Source of the DNA: CAYNWT01 sp964450955
Lineage (GTDB): Bacteria; Planctomycetota; Planctomycetia; Planctomycetales; Planctomycetaceae
Direction: 5' to 3'
NCBI GenBank assembly: GCA_964450955.1
Contig: CAYVFI010000024.1
Location: 1-64,000 of the forward strand
DNA length: 64,000 nt
Shown: piece by piece, positions 11,566 through 18,978 of the stretch
How positions within the stretch are numbered: position 1 is the first letter of the stretch
Layout: each line of letters opens with the position of its first letter
Position numbers and translations under genes: made by a program
Notes under the pieces: generated by a model
Database searches by the model: none
The model's input: only the letters and a program-made list of their open reading frames with translations
What the model was told of the DNA's origin: nothing

Positions 11566-12300
11566 TCACTCCGACAGGTCTTCGATTTCGATGTCTTTGT
11601 ACCACGCTTCGCCGGGTGGGCCACCGTGGATCTGCAGACCAATGAATCCGATTTGCTGGATGGTGTCGTCGTCTTCGGTGTAGTCGACGGTTTGGAAATC
11701 GTTGATCCAAAGTTGAATGCGTTTGCCTTCGCAGCGGATGCGGTAGTCGTTCCAGTCTTTGCGTTTGAGAACCTTGTCCAGTTGGGCTTTGTCAGGTCCG
11801 GTCAGAACCTTCCGCCGCCGCGATTCGTCGTAGAGACAGCCCCAGTATTGTTGCCCGAGGTCCGCCTGGTAGCCGATCATTTCGTGCGGCGGGTTGTCGA
11901 TGCGTTGGCTGCGGATTTGAACGCCCGCGTTTGTGTTCTCACCCTTCAGCATGAACTTCAGACGGAGTTCGAAGTCGCTGTACTGGTTGGTTGTTGTCAG
12001 GAAATCGTTGTGCGCGACTTTCTTTTCCAGGGTGCCGCCAACGATGGCTCCGTCCTGGATGCGGAAGATCTCAAGGTTGCCTTCCCAGCCAGCGAAGGAC
12101 GAACCGTCAAACAGTTGCCTGACTTTGGGTGGCTTGGTCTTTGGCGTTGTGGGTTCCTGCGAATCGGATTGGACAGTCTCGGTGTCGCCAGGCTGTTCGG
12201 CATCGTCGGAGATTATCTTTGATCGTGACGTGTAGGTTGGGCCGGAATCACAGCCGGTGAGAGCAAGTAGCGATAGCAGGCAGAGAGTCGCGCGTGGCAT
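11566..12300 (-). CDS. DUF1080 (3-keto-disaccharide hydrolase-type) lipoprotein
   Basis: The N-terminus from ATG 12300 is a lipoprotein signal with lipobox L-T-G-C (Cys 16); an in-frame ATG at 12312 is possible. After a Thr/Pro/Lys-rich linker the DUF1080 domain starts at QLFDGSSFAGWEG and includes AGVQIRS and the C-terminal IGLQIHGG element followed by the IEIEDLSE strand. Members fold as a concanavalin-like jelly roll; some hydrolyse 3-keto glycosides, and planctomycetes carry many copies linked to polysaccharide use. Expected location is the periplasmic face of a membrane. The substrate cannot be inferred. Confidence 0.87.
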   Translation of the reverse strand: MPRATLCLLSLLALTGCDSGPTYTSRSKIISDDAEQPGDTETVQSDSQEPTTPKTKPPKVRQLFDGSSFAGWEGNLEIFRIQDGAIVGGTLEKKVAHNDFLTTTNQYSDFELRLKFMLKGENTNAGVQIRSQRIDNPPHEMIGYQADLGQQYWGCLYDESRRRKVLTGPDKAQLDKVLKRKDWNDYRIRCEGKRIQLWINDFQTVDYTEDDDTIQQIGFIGLQIHGGPPGEAWYKDIEIEDLSE

Positions 12301-12404
12301 TGTGGAGTCCATTGAGGTCTGGGACTACTTGAGAATACCGAGATCCGGATAGTGTTCCAAACCTGCTGCGACCCTTGTCACGTTTGGGCGACAGATCTTA
12401 CAGC

Positions 12405-13136
12405 TTACGACGCGTCGCCTTCAGTCAGCGGATCGTCCGGGTCTGATTCCTTAGTTGCCGCTGTCGCTTTGGAGCGTTCGGCCGCTTCTTTAAGCTTTGC
12501 GATTCGAACTGTTTCGCGGTCCGCTCCGATGATTTGATCGTCCGTGAGACCGGCTTCCATCGCGATCATGATTTTGCTCATCGCTTCGCGTTGATATTTG
12601 TAGTCGTCGAACGTAAATGAATAGGGAATGCCATCGTCGTCGTACTTAATTTTGGCGATGCCGCGTTCTTCCCATTTTTTCTTATTAATCTGTGTGATCT
12701 GACTGTAGTTGAACTGTTTGCCCCAACTGCTTTTCAGTTCTTTGTCGTCGCCTTCGACCCACGTTCCGCGTGGGAGGTACCACTTCAGGAGACACGGAAT
12801 GGTGATGAGGTAACACAAGACTGAATAGAAAAACTGCGTTCCAATCTTCCCCGCCTGTTTGTCAGGTTTCGTTTTTGGAGGCGTCTTAGACCAATCGTTT
12901 TGCTCGCAGATTTTTTCCCATGCGGCTTTGTCGATTGGTTCGTAACTGCCTGGTGGTTTCTTCGGATCCTGCGACTCCTGCCAGTACGCTTCGCAGCGTT
13001 TGAGTTCAGCCGGGTAGCCTACCAATCCGTCAAACAGGAACCACGATCCGAAGAACAGACAGCCCAGCGACAGCCACAGGAATCGCTTAAAATAGTCGGG
13101 ATCGTACTCAGCTCTGACGGTTTGCATGTTGCGCAT
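12405..13136 (-). CDS. Membrane protein of unknown function (243 aa)
   Basis: Two hydrophobic segments (residues 19-40 and 102-117) flank a charged, Lys/Pro-rich loop. The C-terminal half is highly polar, with KKKWEERGIAKIKYDDDGIPY and a final Asp/Glu/Thr-rich tail. The region after the second segment reads like a small PH-like strand set, but I do not recognise a family. The ATG at 13136 or 13127 could be used; neither has a convincing ribosome-binding site. It is divergent from the ThrE-type exporter gene, whose real start must therefore lie downstream of 13136. Confidence 0.7.
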   Translation of the reverse strand: MRNMQTVRAEYDPDYFKRFLWLSLGCLFFGSWFLFDGLVGYPAELKRCEAYWQESQDPKKPPGSYEPIDKAAWEKICEQNDWSKTPPKTKPDKQAGKIGTQFFYSVLCYLITIPCLLKWYLPRGTWVEGDDKELKSSWGKQFNYSQITQINKKKWEERGIAKIKYDDDGIPYSFTFDDYKYQREAMSKIMIAMEAGLTDDQIIGADRETVRIAKLKEAAERSKATAATKESDPDDPLTEGDAS

Positions 13137-13322
13137 CTGGGGAGGGGCAGATCAGTTTCAGGTTCGCGACATTTCGCGGTTCCCGGAAGTTTAGTCGATC
13201 CAGTCGGGGCGAGGATACGCGAAATCTTTGAGTCTGCTGTTTTGCGTCTTGTCGGCGGCCAAAACGTGTTCTACAAGTCCAGCGATTGGATATCCCCGCT
13301 GGCTTTTCAAGAACGCTGTACT

Positions 13323-14564
13323 GTGATCTCGTTGACCCAAACTTCGCGCCTGCCCGAAACGTCTGTCGATCGGGACGCGCGATTCATTGTGGCTGTGGCT
13401 CGTGCGCTGCATTCGTATGGAACGCCGTCGCACCAGTTGGAGGAGACGCTTTCACAGATCAGCAACGCGTTGCAGTTAGAGTCGCAGTTCTTGATAACAC
13501 CGACCAGCATCATGATGTCTGTCGGGCAGGTTCCTGATCAATTGACGTTTCTGGAACGCGTCGAACCTGGTGACACAAACCTGGACAAATTGCATCAGCT
13601 AAGCGCCATCATACAACGCGTTGTGGAGCGGGAAATCAATCCCGGTGCCGGCCTGGCTGAAGTGGATCGGCTGGTTGCGTCACCGAATCGGTACGGTCCA
13701 GCCTTGATGACTTTGGCGTACGGAGTTGTGTGTTCGGCGGCGGCTGTATTCTTCGGCGGTGGTTGGATTGAACTGGGTATTGCGTTCCTGATCGGTCTGG
13801 GGCTGGGCGTTGTCTCGCTGCTGGCCGAGCGACATCCGCGGCTGTCTGGTGTTATGCCCGTGTTTGCGGCTTGCTTTGCCACTGTGACATCCCGCGTGTT
13901 GACCAGTATGTGGCCGGGCGAAGCATTTATCGCCGCGCTGGGGGGAATGATTGTTTTGGTGCCGGGCTACACGCTTACGGTGGCGATGAACGAGATCGCT
14001 CATCGGCACCTGGTCAGTGGGACAGCTCGCGTCACCGGAGCATTAATCACGTTTTTGCAAATGGGACTCGGGCTTGCGCTGGGTGTTCGGATAAGCGATG
14101 CCGTGCTGGTGGTGCAGCCGGTCGTTCAACCTGACGCAGTGCCGGGCTGGGTGTTTTGGATTTTCGTTGGCCTGGCATCCGCTGCGTTCACGATTCTGTT
14201 TCGAGCTCACAGTCGTGATGCATTTGCCATTCTGATCGGTTCGTTAATCGCGTTGTTGACGGCTCAGCACGGTACAGCGTGGCTGGGGCCGGTGGTCGGT
14301 GTTGCGTTGAGTTCGTGGTTGTTGGGCAGCTTCAGTAACGGGCTGGCTCGATACAGCGGACGCCCGGCGGCGACCACATTGGTGCCGGGTTTGCTGGTAT
14401 TGGTTCCAGGAAGTTTCGGGTTCCGATCGGTTCAGGCGTTGTTGAACCATGACGTTGTGTCGGGCGTCGAGATCGGATTTTCAACAACCATGACGGCAAT
14501 GGCGCTGGTGACCGGCCTGTTTCTGGCGAACCTGACTGTGGCTCCACGAAGTGCAACGTTTTAG
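13323..14564 (+). CDS. ThrE-family threonine/serine exporter
   Basis: ThrE proteins have a cytoplasmic N-terminal domain and about ten membrane helices and export threonine and serine. Evidence: the opening RFIVAVARALHSYGTPSHQL (the small soluble ThrE/DUF1212 start), an LVPGYTLTVAMNEIA segment in the first membrane block, and a second membrane block with a similar LVPGSFGF turn at the end, i.e. the fused two-block arrangement. The frame is open from 12900, but the part before 13137 overlaps the divergent gene. No ATG precedes the domain; GTG 13323 is my choice (413 aa), TTG 13335 and a GTG further upstream are alternatives. Confidence 0.8.
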   Translation: MISLTQTSRLPETSVDRDARFIVAVARALHSYGTPSHQLEETLSQISNALQLESQFLITPTSIMMSVGQVPDQLTFLERVEPGDTNLDKLHQLSAIIQRVVEREINPGAGLAEVDRLVASPNRYGPALMTLAYGVVCSAAAVFFGGGWIELGIAFLIGLGLGVVSLLAERHPRLSGVMPVFAACFATVTSRVLTSMWPGEAFIAALGGMIVLVPGYTLTVAMNEIAHRHLVSGTARVTGALITFLQMGLGLALGVRISDAVLVVQPVVQPDAVPGWVFWIFVGLASAAFTILFRAHSRDAFAILIGSLIALLTAQHGTAWLGPVVGVALSSWLLGSFSNGLARYSGRPAATTLVPGLLVLVPGSFGFRSVQALLNHDVVSGVEIGFSTTMTAMALVTGLFLANLTVAPRSATF

Positions 14565-14592
14565 GCGGGTCGTCGCCATGAGACCGCGCGAC

Positions 14593-14901
14593 CTACGATC
14601 GGGCGGGCGGTTTCTTTCCCTTGCCAGGACCGATGACGCCCTTTTGCAGGTCCTGAACCACGGCGGCCAGGATGGCGGGGTCCTGAGTGCCGACGACGTG
14701 TTCGATGCGAGTGGCGGGAACCTCAAGACGTTCCATGAGCTTGGTGGCGTTTTCCCAGAGCTTTGCTTTTTTCTTGTCCGTTTCGGCAAGGTACAGATTT
14801 GTCACAAGTTCACTAAGCTTGCCTTCGTCAATCTGTTCACGATTGTCGTAGTAGCTCTTGATGACTTTTTGTTGGAACTTGGAATAGTCGCGGTCAGCCA
14901 T
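14593..14901 (-). CDS. Small helical protein of unknown function (102 aa)
   Basis: The ATG at 14901 opens a charged, helical protein that begins MADRDYSKFQQKVIKSYYDN and ends in a Gly/Lys/Pro-rich basic tail. No signal peptide, membrane segment or cysteine. The sequence has strong coding character and good amphipathic periodicity, so it is probably real and cytoplasmic, but I do not recognise a family. It is convergent with the ThrE-type gene (28 bp apart). The longer frame to 15003 adds an unconserved-looking stretch. Confidence 0.7.
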   Translation of the reverse strand: MADRDYSKFQQKVIKSYYDNREQIDEGKLSELVTNLYLAETDKKKAKLWENATKLMERLEVPATRIEHVVGTQDPAILAAVVQDLQKGVIGPGKGKKPPARS

Positions 14902-15097
14902 GGTTTCCGAAGCCTGCAGGTAGAACGTTGTTGGCGGATAGGATAGGTCATATCGTCCACCACGCCAGCCCGGCCGCTGACAGATGCGTTGATGCATGGC
15001 CATTGCCTGGATTGGCTGTTACCCGTGCGTTGTTGACTGCGGAATCGGAGGCTTTTCTGCGGTCGTTGCATTTGTAACCATCGGACGCGCAGGACGC

Positions 15098-18052
15098 TTA
15101 CAGTTCTTCAATGAATTCGGAGTTGTTCCTGTCCAGCAGGTCGCTGCCGATCTTTGCGAAGAACAGATCTGAATCGTTCCCGCCTCGGACATCGTCTTCG
15201 GCTTCATTGTCATCGAAGACATTCTGGCCCGTACGTCCGGCTGCAATAAGGTAGATGTCATTCTGCTTGTTGGAGGTTGCGTTGGGACCATTGCGGATGT
15301 TTTCTACTCGATCGGCGTAGCTGCGGCCAGAACGCCATTCATCGAACAGCGTTCCGGATAGATGTTGCACGATTGTCATTCCATCGGCGGGTGTGATCAC
15401 GCCAGCAATCAGAATGTCATCGTCGCTGTTAGCGAAGAAGGAATCGGCTCCGTGACCACCATAGGCGATGTCGCGACCGGTCAGGCCTTTGATGTAATCG
15501 TCGCCGTCTTCGCCCAGCAGGATGTCATCGCCGGCGCGACCCAGCAGGGTATCATCACCATCGCCACCAATCAGTTGATCGGGCCCGGTTCCTGCGTTGA
15601 GGTAATCCGCTCCGTCACCGCCAACCAGGGTGTCAGCGCCGCTGCCACCGCCGGCTCTGTCGTCACCAGCTCCGCCGTCCTGGAAGTCGGCACCGCCACC
15701 GCCGTTTACTCGGTCAGCTCCGTTCTCACCGACCATCGAGTCGTTGCCACCACCGCCTCGCATTGTGTCGTCACCTTCGCCGCCCTGCATGGAATCGGCA
15801 CCGGTGTCGCCGCGCATGAAATCGTTGCCATCATTGCCCTTCACTGTGTCGTTGCCGTTGCCGCCGATCACAGTGTCATTGCCCAGCTGGCCTTGTATGG
15901 AATCATTGCCATCGCCGCCGAGTATTGAGTCGTCGCCCTGTGTGCCTCGAAGCTTGTCGTCGCCGTCGCGGCCAAGAATCTTGTCGTCACCCAAACCACC
16001 CTTGACGGTGTCGTTGCCGTCGCCAGCGTCTATGAACATCGGCTGCGTGACGAAAGTCGCGATGATGGAGTCGTCGCCGTTTTCTCCAAGAACGGTCATA
16101 GACTCGACATCACCACCGGCAAACTCAGCAGCCTCGTCGTTCAACCGGACTTTGATGAAAGACTCTTCGAGCGTCACTTCAATAATATCGGCATTCTGTG
16201 TGCCCTGAATGTGCAGGACGCCGTTCTCCAGAGTAATTCCGTTGGCGACATCGTCATTGAGGATGGTTCCGACGGCATCGCCCGGCAGCGTGATTTGGTT
16301 GTTGCTGCTGTTACTAAAACGCAGGAAAAGTGTCTCGTTGAACTCAGCCACAGTATCTGTGTTTGTGGTGATCGTGACCTGCTGGCTCTCACCAGAATCT
16401 CCGGAAAAAGAAAGCGTGTCGGTCAGCGTTGTATAGTCAGAACCGGCGGTGGCAGTGCCGTCAAATGTTGCAACGTCAAAGGTCAGTGGACCACCAAGGT
16501 CTTCTACAGCTTCGATAGTGAAGACCAGCGTCCTGGTTCCGAAGTTGCCTTCTGTGATTTCGGGGTTGGAAACAACCAGGCCAGTCGGGGCAACTTCGAT
16601 TGCACCGATGTCAGTTGCTATTCCATTTTGCCGTGGGTTTCCCACCTGGTCCGTCGTGAGCGCTTCCGGATTAGAACCGCGGTTGATTGCCGGGCTTGTT
16701 GGCGAAAGCAGGTGAACCTTCAGAATGCCAACATCTGTCAGTGTGGTGAGTTGAGGGTCCAGCAGACTGGTAGTTGTGCCGACCAGATTGCCATCGCTGT
16801 CCGGCGTGTTGCCGGTTGCAGTAAGGTCCGCTCCCCGATTTGAACCAACAAGATTTCGCCGGAAGACAACGTTGGTACTGGATTCCAGCAGCAAGTCCGT
16901 ACCGTCTGTTGTGGCTTGGTTCCTGGCGAAGATATTACTTTCGACCGGGGAGTTGGGCTTAACGGTAAAGTAAGCACCGCCGCCGCTGCTGAGCGCCGTG
17001 TTTTCAGTAAACGTACTATTGCGAACAGCGACGCCAGGGTTCTGAGTGAAGTGAACTCCGCCCCCGTTCACAGCTGTGTTTCCGGAGATTGTCGAGTTCT
17101 GAATCTCGCCGCTGTCGGTGAAGGTAAGTTGGATGCCTCCCCCATCTTCCGTTGCGACATTTCCACTTACGGTACTTCCCGACAGATGGAATGTGCGGTC
17201 TGAACCAGCAAAGATGCCACCGCCATTTCGAGCGCTGTTGCCGGAAATCAGGCTGTCTCTGATTGTCAGCCGATCTCCGGTGAAGCGCACGCCCCCGCCG
17301 TCGCCGAGCGTCGTATTGCCCTGAATGACAGAGTTTCGAATAAGCACGTTCGGTGATCCGTATCCGTCGAAGCTGGCCGATACACCCCTTTCATTGTTGG
17401 ACAGTGTGGAATTCGTGACGCTGGCATTGGCAGCGCCGCTTAGCGATATCGCCGGCCCGTCGCTGTCGGTAATGATTGAATTCTCTACTTCGATTTGGAC
17501 ATCGTAACCGCCCTCGGAATAACTGAAGGAACCACTAACCGCCGGGCCACCGCTGCCCGTGATCAGCGCGTCTTCAATCCGCGTCGTGGGATAGCCGTAA
17601 GCTCCCGTACGCCGAACAGCCGTGAATTGAGCGTCCTGAAGAGTCATCGCGCGCAGCGTCAGCCCGCCCTCGCCCTGATCCCGGAAGATGATCGAGACCG
17701 CAGACCCATCAATGACTGTTTGCTCACGACCATTGCCACTGATTTCGATGTGCCCGGTACCATTTGACCGAAGGCTCCCAAGGTTCGCATTCAGGCTAAT
17801 CGCACCAGTAAGTCCGCTTTGAAAGACAATCGTATCGTTCTCGTTATTGTCATTGGCTGCTTCAATCGCCTCACGCAGTGTCATCTCACCGTCGTCATCG
17901 AGATTGTCTGCCAGGCTGGTCACGGTGAACGTCGTCAGAAGCGAACGTGACTCAAGTGTCTCGGTGGGTGTTGCTGAAGAAGCGCGGCGGCGCGTCCGGC
18001 GCGTCCGGGCGGTTTGGCGTGTTTGGGGCATACTGCGGGTCCGGCGGAGCAT
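15098..18052 (-). CDS. Large exported beta-helix / Calx-beta / RTX repeat protein (984 aa)
   Basis: The Arg-rich N-terminus has a LESRSLL motif at residues 33-39 (LEPR-XLL-like, typical of exported planctomycete proteins), followed by FTVTSLADN and TLREAIEAAN (58-67), the CSLREA-type start of a right-handed parallel beta-helix. Many NGGG and N-S-T-I/V-S-G-N rungs run to about residue 450. A Calx-beta-like domain follows (about 490-600; EGNFGTRTLVFTIEA, GTATAGSDY). Residues ~670-885 are RTX nonapeptides (GGxGxDxxx) expected to bind calcium. The last ~80 residues (EWRSGRSYADR ... DLFFA ... FIEEL) form a separate domain that recurs in the gene at 63584. Probably surface-bound or secreted, possibly by a type I route. 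An ATG at 18031 is an alternative start. Confidence 0.9.
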   Translation of the reverse strand: MLRRTRSMPQTRQTARTRRTRRRASSATPTETLESRSLLTTFTVTSLADNLDDDGEMTLREAIEAANDNNENDTIVFQSGLTGAISLNANLGSLRSNGTGHIEISGNGREQTVIDGSAVSIIFRDQGEGGLTLRAMTLQDAQFTAVRRTGAYGYPTTRIEDALITGSGGPAVSGSFSYSEGGYDVQIEVENSIITDSDGPAISLSGAANASVTNSTLSNNERGVSASFDGYGSPNVLIRNSVIQGNTTLGDGGGVRFTGDRLTIRDSLISGNSARNGGGIFAGSDRTFHLSGSTVSGNVATEDGGGIQLTFTDSGEIQNSTISGNTAVNGGGVHFTQNPGVAVRNSTFTENTALSSGGGAYFTVKPNSPVESNIFARNQATTDGTDLLLESSTNVVFRRNLVGSNRGADLTATGNTPDSDGNLVGTTTSLLDPQLTTLTDVGILKVHLLSPTSPAINRGSNPEALTTDQVGNPRQNGIATDIGAIEVAPTGLVVSNPEITEGNFGTRTLVFTIEAVEDLGGPLTFDVATFDGTATAGSDYTTLTDTLSFSGDSGESQQVTITTNTDTVAEFNETLFLRFSNSSNNQITLPGDAVGTILNDDVANGITLENGVLHIQGTQNADIIEVTLEESFIKVRLNDEAAEFAGGDVESMTVLGENGDDSIIATFVTQPMFIDAGDGNDTVKGGLGDDKILGRDGDDKLRGTQGDDSILGGDGNDSIQGQLGNDTVIGGNGNDTVKGNDGNDFMRGDTGADSMQGGEGDDTMRGGGGNDSMVGENGADRVNGGGGADFQDGGAGDDRAGGGSGADTLVGGDGADYLNAGTGPDQLIGGDGDDTLLGRAGDDILLGEDGDDYIKGLTGRDIAYGGHGADSFFANSDDDILIAGVITPADGMTIVQHLSGTLFDEWRSGRSYADRVENIRNGPNATSNKQNDIYLIAAGRTGQNVFDDNEAEDDVRGGNDSDLFFAKIGSDLLDRNNSEFIEEL

Positions 18053-18702
18053 TCTTGCACCTTTGATGGAAGTCCCGGGCTGTCAAAAACGGCAACGGTC
18101 AATAGTTGCTGTGACATTCCGGTCGGTTACGACAGCGGTTCAGGCAAGACGTAAACCCGCCCACTTTTAATCAATCAGGGCTTAGGCTAGTTGCCCATCA
18201 AGAGTATCCGAAATTTTGAAGCTCGAACGTGGTTTGGATACTGAGGTAACTGTACGTTTTGCCAGTTCGGCTTAACTTTCCTTTTGATAAGTCAGCCTAA
18301 TCTGGCTGCGCCAGCACACGAAGATTTCTTGCGGCAGCATCAAGGCGAACCGCTGCCAGGCCCGCGTTCGCAGCGTTTGCACTGCGGTCTCGCGCTGTCG
18401 TCTCGAGCGGGCGGCCTGTGTTGTAGTATTTTTGTTCCAGGATAAGCGCACTACATAAAAATCTGGCCTGGCACATGTGTCTTATGCATTCAGCAGCGAC
18501 CGTCTGTTGTTTGCGTCAGCGGCGGTGACAATTTCAACGGACAGTTAAACAATGTTTGCGTTGAGTTTAGGAAAGTGAGTTTGTTTCCTGGTTTGGGCGA
18601 GGTTCCCACAGCAGCCGGGGCTCTTTGGGCGAAACTCTAAGTATCAACGCTGTTTTTAGTAAATGCTTTGCCGGTCCTTAGCGGATTCGGCAAGAAGCGT
18701 TG

Positions 18703-18763
18703 GCTGATCGAGTCGGGCTTGCATGCTCAAATCGGGCCTTGAGCCTGCAGCCCGCCGATCAGC
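18703..18763. repeat. 61-nt nested inverted repeat (cruciform or structured RNA)
   Basis: Outer arms GCTGATCG (18703-18710) and CGATCAGC (18756-18763) pair perfectly. Inside them GGGCT pairs with AGCCC, TGCA with TGCA, and the inner GCTCAA (18725-18730) with TTGAGC (18739-18744) around the loop ATCGGGCC. No T-tract follows. The whole could be a DNA cruciform, a structured 5' leader of the kinase gene (216 nt upstream of its ATG) or a small RNA. Confidence 0.6.
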
Positions 18764-18795
18764 GTTGGTTGGTTGGTTAGCTTTCCTCCTTGCCA

Positions 18796-18829
18796 CCGAT
18801 CGGCTCATCCCGCCGATCGGCTCATCCCG
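18796..18829. repeat. Perfect 2 x 17-bp tandem repeat
   Basis: CCGATCGGCTCATCCCG occurs twice head to tail. It lies 150 bp upstream of the kinase ATG. It could be a paired binding site or a simple duplication; each unit contains the palindrome CCGATCGG. Confidence 0.75.
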
Positions 18830-18978
18830 CCGGTTGCTCGTCCGGCGTCCGTTTGGTGCCGCGTCGTAGTTCCGATTTGTAGTGAATCGCGGGAGCCATC
18901 AACGCGGGTGATCGAACCTATTGACAGGCTAGTAACGCTACTGGCCGGTTTGTTGGTCAGCGTACGCCTGAGACTACC

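Larger units (their letters stand above)
18053..18978. other. 926-bp intergenic region, no gene seen
   Basis: Neither strand has a frame with convincing coding character. It must hold the promoters of the divergent RTX-type protein and histidine kinase. It also contains the cruciform at 18703-18763 and a 2 x 17-bp direct repeat at 18796-18829. No tRNA-like clover leaf was found. The section 18053-18700 shows nothing else I can name. Confidence 0.6.

Noticed and set aside
15400..16040. CRISPR-like periodic repeats
   Set aside because: The 27-bp periodicity is the coding repeat of RTX nonapeptides in the minus-strand gene; units vary and there are no spacers.
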